Assembly: GCA_034336665.1 (NCBI GenBank)
Contig: CM067566.1
Coordinates: forward strand, 24,954,330 to 25,018,329
DNA length: 64,000 bases
Direction of reading: 5' to 3'
Source: Luscinia megarhynchos
Taxonomy: Eukaryota; Chordata; Aves; Passeriformes; Turdidae
Below the pieces are notes generated by a model, which had not been told where the DNA came from, ran no database searches, and worked only from the letters and a program-made list of their open reading frames with translations. The position numbers and the translations under genes are program-made. This document shows, piece after piece, positions 13,701 to 60,959 of this stretch. Within the stretch, counting starts at the first letter, position 1; each line of letters begins with the position of its first letter.

Positions 13701-16700
13701 AAAGGGATAAACATCAGAATTTGGCATGGCACAGGAACTCTTGCAACATGCATCTAGGATAGCCATTGCAGTAGTAGTAGGTTATTGACAGAGAAGATAG
13801 AACTTTCCTATAGGGGGTGGTTAAAAAGCATTTTTACTATGCTTGCTTTAAGTGTATATTTTCTGCATGCCACTACTTTTACAGAAAAAAATACATTAAA
13901 GTACTTTCAAAAGCTTTGTATTTTTCACTGGGAGTCTTCTTTGCAATGTCTAAGCCTAAACCAAGATGTTTTGGTTGCAATGGACAGGGCTTCTCAGGAA
14001 AAAAAAGCTTACAGTAAAACAAAATATCAATAAATATTCTTTCCCCCCTCCCTTTTCATTTTCAGCTTTAAAATGTCACAGAATATAGCAGCTGCTTCAC
14101 ATCACATATAAATTCTTTTTTTTTGATTCCTCAGTTGGTACCGGTCCTAAACTTGGAATTAGCGCAGAAGTTGGTATCTCCTAGTCTGCCTCTCGACTGT
14201 GAATTTGTGAGTAGAAAGGAGAGAAAGGATGTTCCTCATCATTTGTCAGATAGACTGATTTTAACAGCTCACTAAAGTGCTCCAGCAGTTTGGAATATCA
14301 GAACTGGCAGGACTGGCAGAGTGCAAGGGTGGTAGGTAAAGGTCAGGAGAAAAAGGTACCTGAGGCAACTTCTAGGCACCTTATTTCCTTAGTACCAACA
14401 AGTAAATCCTGTGCCTGCAGACAGACTTTTAACACACTGTCTCTGCTATGTATGCTTGCTAATGATGCAGCACAGAGCACAAGTGGGCTGGCAGTGCTAC
14501 CAGTCATCCAGAAAATTTAGAAACCCAAAAATGTTTTGTCTGTTCTACAGCTGATCTGTATTTCAAGCAGCCAAATTGGTTTATGCCACTGCACTAGCAC
14601 TGGATCTTGAAGCCCACTCAAAAATCCTTACACACCATACTTTAGGACTCCAACCTTACTCACACTGGCATGGATGCACACTCTCTCCCTGCCCAGATTC
14701 TGCTGTCCAGCTGGTGATGGAGAGCCTGTGGCTAAAGGGAAGGCATAGGAATCCCACACCATCCCAGAAACTGCTGCTCCTCACCTCAGCCACAAGGCAA
14801 GGGAGCAAAGTCAGGGACAGAACTTGAACAAATCAAAATAGTGCAGAAGTAGCAAAACATGCCAAAGAGTGGGTTTAAATTGTCCATTTGGGAAGTTTAA
14901 AACAGCTAACAAGCAGCCCTTAAGCCTAATCCAACTCTTATATCTTACCTCAGCAAAACGCCTGAGCTGTTCTTATCCAGAGCTAGGATACCTTCTCCTG
15001 CTAAACAGATTACTTACTAAAACATGCTCCTCACTCACAAGGCCAACACTGAATGCCCTTCTAACTGGACTGATTAATTGAACCTAAAAATTCCTAGGTT
15101 TTCCACAGTTCACCCATGGCATAGCAGAAAGAAAACTTGGAAGTATACAGAGAAGCTGCTTAATTGCACATTTAGTAAGATCAGCTGAGAATGTGAAGAT
15201 CAAAAACTGTCTTTTTTTAACTCACATATCTTTTCTTATCTGATTTCACTATATTTATGCATATGATAGCCAGAGAGGAAGTGAGAAGTAGCATTTTATG
15301 ACATCTCCACAGAAATTTCCCACCTTCTGTTTATATATCATCTCCACATTCTCCAAAGGAGAAAAATTATAATCCATGTATTTATGAAAAGGCTACTGAG
15401 TATCTCACAGCTAAGCATCTGGTTTAGCTTAACAGAAAACCCACATACCTTTTGCCTTACCTTTTCTAAGTGAAATGTCTACAAATATGATTCACATTCT
15501 CAGTATAGAGGAAATATTTTTGCATTTAAAATTTTAGAAGTTTTAACTAAATATTCTCCAAATTAGAGATCTGAAAACAAACGCTACCTTTGTGAGATAC
15601 TCATAGACAGAAGTTTGCATAGAAGTGTTTCCTACCTTCCTGAAGTTTGCAATGGAGCTTATGATTTCCATCATGTGTGCAGATGAGGAAATCTCTTTAA
15701 AAAAAAAGTTTTAAAAAATGAGAAAGATTCAGCTTGATTTTCTTAGTAATTATGCAACAAAATGAAGAAATGTGCATAATCATGCAACAAAATAGAGCAT
15801 CAAAGAGGAAACCCCCTTTTTCCAATGTTTAAGTTACAGAAGAGATGCTAGGGGCATAATAATTATACCTACAAAAAGGTCAGTGATGCAGTTCTGTCTC
15901 TGGGAAGGCCCACAAGCAGCAGCTGGGCAGGAGACTGTGGGTACTTACCAGGCAGCAGCACTAAGCATCCTCTGTTTCATTACCAGACCTGTATTTGTCA
16001 TTCCCACCACTCTTCATTTCAAAGCATTTAGCAGGTAGGCCAGGAGAAGACAAGACTGCCATAACCTTGGTGGTCCTTTGGGATGTTCTGTGCTGTTTCA
16101 GTGTGTATGAGCAGTGCTGATCTGAGGGAAGTTTTCACTCTGCCCTATTCTGTATTCCAAATAAGTATTTTCCATCCCACCCCCACTTCTCCAAAGACCT
16201 TGTTTAACTACAGGACAGCTTGGATGCACAGCAACATGAAGGCATTCCTTCTTGCTGGCAGCAGGAGCTACCTCACATCTTTTCAGTTTTCTAGCCACAG
16301 CATCAAAAACCTTAGGGGAGATTAACTGTGCTGATCCTTGTGCAGGATTTGCAGTTGGAGTCGAATTCCACATTGCACTCAGCTTGCTCCTAAGCTGCCT
16401 ATTTGGAAAAGAGTTTAGGAGGCATTTTCATAAGTGGCTTAATCCAATATAAGCTCTGCTCAGCCTCTGAAAGAGGCAGTCACACTCTCCTCACCGTCTG
16501 TTTCTTGCCATAGACTTGAATCTTCTCCCAAATGAGCAAAAGAGCAGTTCCCATGCACCCACAGTGGGCTGCACACACACCTCTGCCTTTTGTGGGATCT
16601 GTGCTCTTCAAGTGCCAAGCTGTGGACATAGATTTTCAGCCATGGAAACTTTATATGCAGGTGCAACACACAAACTGTAGCAGTGACTGGATTATCAAAA

Positions 16701-17387
16701 ATGCTCAGGATTAAACAGCGCCCATGCACTCAGGTACGAGAATGAAGTCTTCAGATTTAGTAGAAGAGCATGATACTTTAAAAAAAAACTCATTGTTACT
16801 GTAATGAAAGCTGTTTTCTTCATCCACATCTGCTCTGATAACTGAATTAAATCAGAGACAGAGCATTCTCTCTACTTAGCATCTCTTAAACATAAAGCAA
16901 GTTAAATGCTAACATTCCAAAGTGCTTCATTACTGAAAGTTAAATATATAGAGCCCCAGAAAGATTTTTTTTTTTATGTTGCTGTTTACATTTTTGGTTG
17001 GGAAATGTTCTAAAACAAAGGGAAACTATAATACTTAATAAAACTCATTCTTTTTCCCTTCCCATTCTGTCTCCTAATTCTTCCTGGTTGACAATGAAAA
17101 TACCATTTTCAAAAACCACTTCAATGGAACACAAATGTTTATAATAGGACATTAGACACTTTTCTTTATTACTTTCTCATTATATTTATAATGAAGAAAT
17201 AATTATTTCTAGGCTGTTTCCTGCCAGATGCAGTTCTAGTACCTCTAATAGGACATATCTTAAAATAACTGCTTAGTTGAGTACTGCAAGAAACTAAATT
17301 TTTCATCCATACTCATGTTTTCTCTTCTCTTCCTTTTCCCTCTCTTCAAATAACTTGATAGATTTTAGGCTCTTTCAAAAATTGTCC

Positions 17388-17420
17388 TTTTTTTTTTGTT
17401 TTTGTTTGTTTGTTTGTTTT
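17388..17420. repeat. T-rich (TTTG)n microsatellite
   Basis: A T run is followed by GTTTTTGTTTGTTTGTTTG and then TTTTAG. This is a short imperfect tetranucleotide repeat with no gene context. Confidence 0.8.
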
Positions 17421-20400
17421 AGTCCGTGATTTGTCATTGATATAATTCACAAAATCACCTTTGTGGACACTGGAGGTTTGAGAAAGCCTGAGAGAGCCTC
17501 TATTTTTAATGACAGTGGAGGTGAGAGGAGAATCCTCAAGACTATGATTTCACACCAGCATTAACCCAGCTCAAAGCATCAATCCAGGCTCCTCACACTC
17601 TCCTTTGTACGAGCATTAAGATGAGAGCCAGATCAGACAGATCCCACTACCACTAACCAGCCAAAAGGAAACAAGAAAATTGGGGGTTTAGCTAGACAAG
17701 TTATTCCAGCCTATCCCCCACAAGCACTGAGATACTTCCCCACACACAAAGCAAGGCAATAAAGAAGAAGGTGAGAGTGCTACATTCAGCAGTAATACAG
17801 TTTTATGGTGGAGTCCAGAAAAGTTTGCAAAAAGCCCCTGGATTCTATTTGTAGTCTCTGGTGCAGAATGCTTCAGAAGATGGCAGGACATAAGCCAGCT
17901 CTAGTTCAGAAGCCTTAGAATAAACATGCCCTGAGTCCTGCCTTGCCCAATGTGCTTCATCAGCCCTTCAAATACGGGTTGAGTATTCAAGGCCAGGATT
18001 TTTCACAGGTGGATTAGTTTCCACCACAAAAGCACTGCTGTATTGATTTGCAAAGGCATGTATCTATGAAACAAATATTTTAAAGTAATTACTCAAGAAC
18101 TCTTGTTATCTGAAACACCTCAAATCTCCACTACCTGTCTAGTGACAGAGAATGTTGCCAAAAATTATTTTAAAAATTAAATACATGTATATACAGAATC
18201 ATCTATTCATGAAAAGTTAATTTGACAACCTGGTACAACTTAACAGAAAAGGAGATTTTCAAGCTTGCAAATATAAAGCATACTGTGACATTACTGTTAG
18301 TAATAAGGTTAGCTATCTCATATTTCAAAATAACTTTGAAGAAATACTTGTAGACAATCTTTACTTCTGAGCCCTCCATCCTCGTAGCAGTTTTACTTAC
18401 CATGGAGATGAGCCACCAGCACAAGATGATGCAAGACAAAGCAGTACTCAACTAAATTTTTCAATGTATTGAGCTCAGAAGTACAGCTGAGTGCTTCATA
18501 CTGTCATCTGCTTCTTCTACCAAACTCCACTTAAGTTTTTCCAAGGATGAAAACATATTCACAAACAATGATTTCCTTTAGTGTTTCTTTATGTCACCAG
18601 ATCATCCATAGATTGCTATGTCAGTTAACAGCAAACCTGGATACAGCACTCACAAAAACACTAAGCAAATGTTGACAGAACAGCAAGATGACCAGCAGGA
18701 AATAACCCAGATCTTCATGCTATTTGAAGATTAATTCAGTAATACCACACTCTTCCTCCAGATGTTTTTCTTGAAAATAGTTAAATGAAGATAGTAATAA
18801 ATTTAAGAAAAAAACCTACCTCACATAGTGTGTTCCACCCAGAAAGGCACTCTTTCAATACAGAAATATAGGCAAGTACATCTTGAGTTTGCCTCCTTAA
18901 AATTCAGGGAAATAGAATTATTTCAAGAGATATATGTATATATGTATCCAGGCTGCAACAGCATTAGTATTTTTAAATGCTAAAATTATGCTATTTAAAA
19001 AAAAAAATCAAAAATTGATGTGGGTTTGTAAGGTTTTCTAAAAAAGGGGATCTCCAAGGCTTTTGTTTTGCTGCTGTTATTTTTATTTTGAAGAAGCCAT
19101 CATGCTCTCAATTCCTCTTGCACAAGAAAATGAAAACAGAATTATGACCAAAAAAAATAGTGAACTGCAATGGATATTAACTGGTTTTCTTTGAAATTCT
19201 TTCCAGTGGAATAATACAAAAACCTTAAAAAAGTCTAAGAGATACTTTTAGATGCAGTAAGTTATGGACTAGAAGACAATGCTATTCAATTCTGAAATAA
19301 ATATCTTCCACATTTCTAACTCATATGAAAACAAAGTACGTTTTGCAAATTCCATCAATTTTACAATAATTGCATTTTTCATTCCCTCCAGTTAACATAG
19401 AACATAACACTAGCAGAGAGAGATCTTTACAGGGTGCTCTGTACTTTGCACTACTCTCACTTGCCTGGGATGTGGCAAAAATTTACTTCCAGAGCCTGAT
19501 TTACTCAGAACATGCTGAAACTCTCACCACACTCACATTCTCCAAAATAGCTACATCTTGACTCTGAGGAGAGGCCTACAAACGACGATTATACAAATTA
19601 ACACATTATCAGACCCTTTCAAAATGGCATTTTTCCTTACAGTAAACTTTCCATTTAAAGTGAACTACAGTAAATGACAAACACATATTTGTGTCAGTAG
19701 ATACCAGTAGAGGTTCTTAAAAAATGTAAACTCACCTTGGAAGCCCACATTGAAAGATCTTGAAAAAAAAAATTTAAAAAGATGCTACTGAAATTTAATT
19801 TAATTTAAATTTTTTTCCTGGATTTTTTTCCCCTGTTTTTGGGGGGGTTGGTGGTTAATAGTGGCCTCCATAATGTTATTTGCCACTTGGATTTTCATCG
19901 AGTATGAAACTTTGTTTATGCAGTTTTGTTCTACCAAATACAAATGGAGGAGCTGTACTGCTTTGCTTTATTGCTTTACTCCTGTCAGAGTATGAAGGGA
20001 AGCACCTCCTTTTCTCCCCACTTGGCACTGACCTGCTGCAACTTCCTGCTGTATAGCCCTGCAGCTCTGTAAGATTTCTACAACTTTGATCACCCTTGGC
20101 TTGATCAATATCATCAGCAGATGTTACACCAAACCTAGGCTTCTCACAACCACAGCTGCTTTATTTCTAATACTAGGATTATTCAATACTAGCATTAAAT
20201 AAAACCAAGGGTGAGTTTTTGTCAGCTGTCTATATTGCAGTTCATAACTGTGCAAGCCACACAAACCCTTTCTGTTTTAGTGAGGTCAAGCCCTGTTGGC
20301 AAGTCCCAGGAAGACAAGGTACAACTCACCAAAATTTCTTTCCTCCTTAATCTTCTAAGCCAAGCAAAAGTTATAAGAAGTGTGCAAAGTCCATGATCTA

Positions 20401-23400
20401 CTCTGCTATCCAAACAGACCTCTTGGCAGCTTTTGGGATTTGGATGCAGTGTGCTATAGCACTCTGAAAATGTTCTCCTAAGGAATCTGTAGTGTCTGTG
20501 GAAAAATGTCTCAGATGGCAAGTGTGTGTGTCTTATAAAGCCTGGCCTTCCCTACACTTCTAACAGCACAAGGAATATGGGAAGTTAGGCTTTGGATAAA
20601 CTGGATAAATAGATGCTGCATACCTTGGCATTCTCACATGGCATACAGACAATGAGCTACAGCATTAAGGTACACTGAGGCCAAATGACATACAGGAGGT
20701 ACACAATACAATGGAAGAACATGGAATTCTGGGCATATCAAAAAGCTAGCAATTCAAAGTTTTGTAGAAATACCAGTTAAATCATATTAAATAGATTTAC
20801 TTGGTTTCCCCATTTTTTGGTAAGGTCCACTCTGTATGATAAAGGTCATGAGATGCCAAAGGCTACACCTGAACACCCTGTAATCAATAAATCTTAGCTC
20901 CTCTTAACAGAAAAGCTCTAATCACATTCCTCATTAAACTATTTACCTCTTTCATTCAATTATTGTCCAGCTTACTTGCCTGATCAAAGGGTAATGGAGA
21001 GTGGATAACTAAACAGTGTAAAAAGTCTACTTTTTCCTGTTCAAAGACACATGGGAGTAGAAATGCACTGCCTACATCTGCTTGATTGAGACAAGTCCAT
21101 TTTAATAGAAGGAAAAACAGATACCAGTACTGGAATTCCAGAATTCCAGAGCTGGTGAGTTCTCAGAGTTCAGGTCACCTTGAAGGGCTGGGGTCAGTTT
21201 GCCACCTTACTCATCGTATTTTCACAACTGCAGTGAACTCTGTTAATAGTGGGCTCACAATTGACTACAAATCACACTTCAGTTCCTGTGGAGGCAATCT
21301 TCCTGTACCAAAGTTTTAACTGTTTTTCTCAAAGGACTGCATTAGTGGTCAGGGCTGCATCACTGCAGTCTGTGGGATTTTTGCTGCTGGTAATGTCTCC
21401 AAGGAAATGTCAGTGGAGATCAATTTCTGTTTCCTTGTAAAGATTTTTTGCCTTTCTATCCAGTTTTCTTTCCTGTTGATAGATGTGAGCTTACCTGAAG
21501 GGTTTGATTAGTTTTAAACCACTATGATACTGTCAAAAAAACCAGATTGTTCAACAAATCCAATGGAAAAAAGAACAAAAAACTAAAAATATAGCTCCCA
21601 TAGAGTTCATCTCACTGAAGCTCATCTCTAATAAGCTATTTGGTCACTGAAATGACACCTGCAATGTTCTCCCTTAGGATTTTAGTTAGCAGTTTTGAAC
21701 ATTTGGGCTGCTATATTTAGCATATTCCTCCTTTTGTGCTTTCAAGTTATGGTGTCACTGAGTATACTGCAGGCTCTCTGTTGTTGTACTGTTTCAGATC
21801 ATCCAGGGAGATTAAAAATAATGAAGAACAACTGTTAACAATAAACTCCTATTTACATTGTCCACATGTACTTTGGAGAGCTAATTATGGTAATTTCTTT
21901 ATATGCTGCAACATAAAAATGTAGTACAGTTCAATAAATTAGTCTTAGACTCATAATGATTTTTGTTTAATATACTTCATTTTGAATTTAGGCTTGGAAG
22001 TGTTGGAAGGTACTTCAGAAATACACTGGGATTTAAAATAGGTAACTTTTTCTGTGATATCATTAAAAATTTCGCCCAAAATGGAAGCACAGAAATAAAT
22101 ATTTGGAATTGATTATTTTTGCAATCCTTTTTCTTCCTTATAAGTCCTTAAAATTAAACAGAAACTACAAGTGAATTCAAGCAGCACATTTAGGTCAATC
22201 TTAGGCTGAACTAGTGCTGATTCCACTGAACAATGCACTAGGAAAAGCTGATTATAAAATCAGTATACAGGAATGAGTGGAAGGAAGAGAAAACTGTTTC
22301 TAATGAATTGTTTAAGGCTCTGCCTGTGAGAAAACATCCTCACTTTTCATCACAGAGGAAAGCAAAGAGTAATTTCAGTAAAATACTGGGTTCTCCACAC
22401 AGCAGGTCACCATTTGCATGCTAGAAGTATTTTATCATTGGCACAATTATAATCAAGAATTGCCAGAGGTTTAGCTTTGTTTATTCTGGCTAAACCAAAT
22501 AAAAAATTCTCTCACTATCTTTTATTCTAACAATTTGTAACAATGTGACCTAATTAGAGAGGAAAAAGCTACAGCAACTAGCAGGACATGCAAAGATACA
22601 AACTATGCATCTTGCACAGGTGCTCCATTTCCAGTTCTGTGATATGCCACATAATGTTTTTCTAACGAGTGCTGTGATCTCAGGCATCTTCTAGATGTAT
22701 AAGATGAAAAAGGAAAGAACTATAACTGGCCTTTTGAGAGCACCCGTAAAGTAAAAGAAAGACTAAGGCAACTGTTTATATCACTCCATTATAATAAAGT
22801 TATGTAAGATAGTCCCACTGCAATCTATCATCTACAGTTCATTATTACACATGAAAGACCCATCTGGGATCCATACTGCACACTCTAGTATCTCTTGCCA
22901 GGTATCTCCCAGGTCCTGTAAGTTAAAAGTCAGAATCTCAGCCATGAGCTGGCTAAAAGGCTTGGAGAGGCACGGTCATAGTTTCACCATTTGGGGTTTT
23001 TTTCACTCTGACTCTTGTCCCAGCATAGTCTAGGGCAATCTTACGAATGCCTTTTGTTGCCAGCAGCTTGTGGTCTCCCCAGGTCCCTTGGTCATTATCC
23101 AGGCACAGAACCACTTAACACTCACCTGAATCTGCCCTGCAGCATACGACTTTGACAATAGGCTACCAACCTGCTATTCCATCAACTGAAGCTAAGGATT
23201 AGTCCAGACCTTTAAAGGCATAGCCAGATCATGGCTGAGAAGTTGGCCTTTGATTTTCACTTGTCACCTGTACAGAAACACTAACCATTTGCTAAGCCAG
23301 ACAGATCTGTACAAACATTTCTTGTACTTACTGGCAATATGTTTTCTACCCATTCTAGTGAAAATAACATCCATGATCAGGATTTCTATCAGGTTTAACT

Positions 23401-23578
23401 AGTCAATTCTTTAATAATGTTGCCTGCTTGCATACCGCAATTTAGCAAGAAAAGCACCTATCCGTGCCACAGTTTAAAATAAATAAATGGATCGTAAATT
23501 AACTTTTTTAGCCTGGGATCCACCTAGAAAGTTTACCATCTTATTTATATCACAGCAGTCATTCTCAAAAAGAGTGTC

Positions 23579-23584
23579 TTTATT
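23579..23584 (-). terminator. Candidate GABRA4 poly(A) signal AATAAA
   Basis: The plus strand reads TTTATT, giving AATAAA on the transcript strand about 1.07 kb after the stop codon. It is the first canonical hexamer I find downstream of the stop. Use is unproven. Confidence 0.3.
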
Positions 23585-23697
23585 CACTCAGTGACATGCT
23601 ACACTCATCTATGCAAAATTGGGCGCTTTTTTGCTTAATTTTGAAGCCACTTTTAAAACTGTGTTGAAAATTTAACTTGACACAAACATTACATAAA

Positions 23698-23722
23698 GGG
23701 GGAGGCGGGGGGGGGAGGAGGG
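23698..23722 (+). repeat. G-rich tract
   Basis: GGGGGAGGC is followed by a run of nine G and then AGGAGGG, in otherwise AT-rich sequence. The runs could allow a DNA G-quadruplex on the plus strand. In the probable GABRA4 3'UTR the RNA would be C-rich. Confidence 0.7.
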
Positions 23723-24654
23723 CAATGGAGTATGTGTTTAAAGGAAATCAGGAGTGTAACTGAAAAGTATGGAGGAAAAAACCCAAAAACAAACTAAAAG
23801 CCAAACCCCAAAGCATCCGAAGAAAAATCAAAGAAATCAAATAATAAGTTGAACATTGTGGTCTGGTCCTCATCTACTACAATTGATGGAATTTAGGAAT
23901 AAATCCACTCAAGCTGGTCAGCAAGGTCAAAGAATAATCGCCCACTTAAGATCACCTTACCAAACAAGAAAATCCAATTTTGAGAATTACATCAGATTTC
24001 AGATTTTACAAGGTTCATTCATTCTTAGTTTGTTGTGAGAATTTCCCAGGTTACAATGCAAAATAATGCTTAGTAAAAATATATGGAGCTCTACAACTCC
24101 TTTGCATAACTTTCCTGGAGTTGCACTCTCCCAGGCTGGAGTCTCTTCCCTTTTGCCACTATTGATTTTCTTCCCCCCATTCTTTCAATTTAACTAGCAG
24201 GGAAAGTCCTTTTCTAGCAAGCACTGTCAAAATATTCAGGACATAGACCTCACACTCAGAGAATGCAATGCTGTGTCCAGACAGCAGTGCTGGGTGCCTC
24301 ATTTGTAATTGCCAACATGCATATTCCTAGCAGTCAGATGTGTTCCACTACACAGCTGTGCACCTCTGCCTCTGATTTTTTTTAGGTGCATGCTCCTCCC
24401 AAATGCAAGTTCTGTGCAGCCAAAACAGTTTGTCTTGAGCAAGTGTTGCTGGCTGAAGGGAGGAAGACCCATTACTGTTACCCCTTACTCTGTTAAGAGT
24501 TAACTAATTATCCCCAGTAACTCCAGCCTTTAGAATGGGAGAGTAGCACACAGCTTTTATAAATAAGAATTACTGACCTTTTTAAATAGTTTCAAAAGAA
24601 GAAACTCTGCATCAAATGTGAGTATAATTTAGGAACTACTACATAGCAGCAAAA

Positions 24655-60454
<35,800 letters not shown>

Positions 60455-60485
60455 CTTTGCATGCCATACTTCACGCCTGGGCACG

Positions 60486-60560
60486 TTAAACGCCTTGTCC
60501 GGGGCGGGGAGGGGGACGCGGGGCCCGGCGGGGGGGCGGCGGTCCCCGGCGGTGCCACAT
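60486..60560 (-). promoter_or_regulatory. Short upstream reading frame (24 codons) in the GABRA4 leader
   Basis: An ATG at 60560-60558 opens a frame of 24 codons, rich in Pro and Arg (MWHRRGPPPP at the start), closing with TAA at 60488-60486, which is 31 nt before the GABRA4 ATG. It would be translated only if the transcript starts further upstream. Confidence 0.4.
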
Positions 60561-60728
60561 GCGCGGCGCCCCGGTTGCCAAGCGCCCGGCACGGGCGGAG
60601 GAGCGGCGAGCGAGTTTCCCCGCACCGTTAACTCTCTCGGGGCAACAGGCGCCGGTCCCGCCGCTCCCCCCGCGCCCGCCCCCGGCCCGCCCCGCCCGCG
60701 GCCCGCGCTCCGCCCCGCGCTCCCCTCA

Positions 60729-60755
60729 CGGCCCGGCCCGGCCCGGCCCGGCCGG
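60729..60755. repeat. (GGCCC)n tract in the CpG island
   Basis: Four or more tandem GGCCC units form a pure GC stretch upstream of GABRA4. It is prone to slippage and hairpin structure and hard to sequence accurately. Confidence 0.85.
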
Positions 60756-60849
60756 CGGCACCGCCGGGGCGGCGCGGGGGTGACCGCGGCGGCGCAGCCT
60801 GCGCTCGTCCCGATCGCCTCCGCTCCCCGCCCGGGCAGCGAAACCCAGC

Positions 60850-60858
60850 GCGGGGGCG
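60850..60858 (+). promoter_or_regulatory. GABRA4: EGR-consensus site upstream of GABRA4
   Basis: GCGGGGGCG is a perfect EGR-family consensus match, about 400 nt upstream of the GABRA4 start codon and overlapping a GC box. EGR3 is reported to raise GABRA4 transcription in mammals, so conserved activity-dependent control is a reasonable inference. The site also fits Sp1-type binding. Confidence 0.5.
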
Positions 60859-60959
60859 GGCGGGGACGATTAGCTCCCCAGCGAGGAGGGCTTGGGGGCG
60901 GGAGGGTCTCTCCGCCCCAGTCGGAGCGGAGCTGGCAGGAGAGAGGTAGGAACAGGAGG

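Larger units (their letters stand above)
6977..23578. other. Intergenic sequence between the CR1 copy and the GABRA4 3' end
   Basis: No gene was recognised on either strand. Content is mostly unique-looking AT-rich DNA with simple A-rich and T-rich tracts (notably 10666-10793 and 17388-17420). Open frames of 60-100 codons are scattered on both strands without splice or family support. Part of this could belong to a long GABRA4 3'UTR if a distal poly(A) site is used, since mammalian GABRA4 has a long 3'UTR. Confidence 0.55.
23579..24654 (-). other. GABRA4: Probable GABRA4 3'UTR (proximal form)
   Basis: This begins directly after the GABRA4 TAG stop. Reading down the minus strand, the first canonical AATAAA I see is at 23584-23579, followed within 30 nt by a GT-containing stretch, so a proximal 3'UTR of about 1.1 kb is possible. 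Whether this site is used cannot be told from sequence, and longer forms are plausible because mammalian alpha-4 transcripts have long 3'UTRs. The region includes a C-rich stretch in RNA sense, opposite the plus-strand G-run at 23698-23722. Confidence 0.35.

Noticed and set aside
21130..21145. Palindromic CTGGAATTCCAGAATTCC resembling a STAT or heat-shock site
   Set aside because: Spacing does not fit either consensus well and it lies in intergenic DNA 3.5 kb past the GABRA4 stop.
1..24654. Search for COX7B2, the mammalian neighbour between GABRA2 and GABRA4
   Set aside because: No stretch matching its conserved C-terminal region was seen in any frame; the orphan frame at 1907-2115 shares only a few scattered residues.
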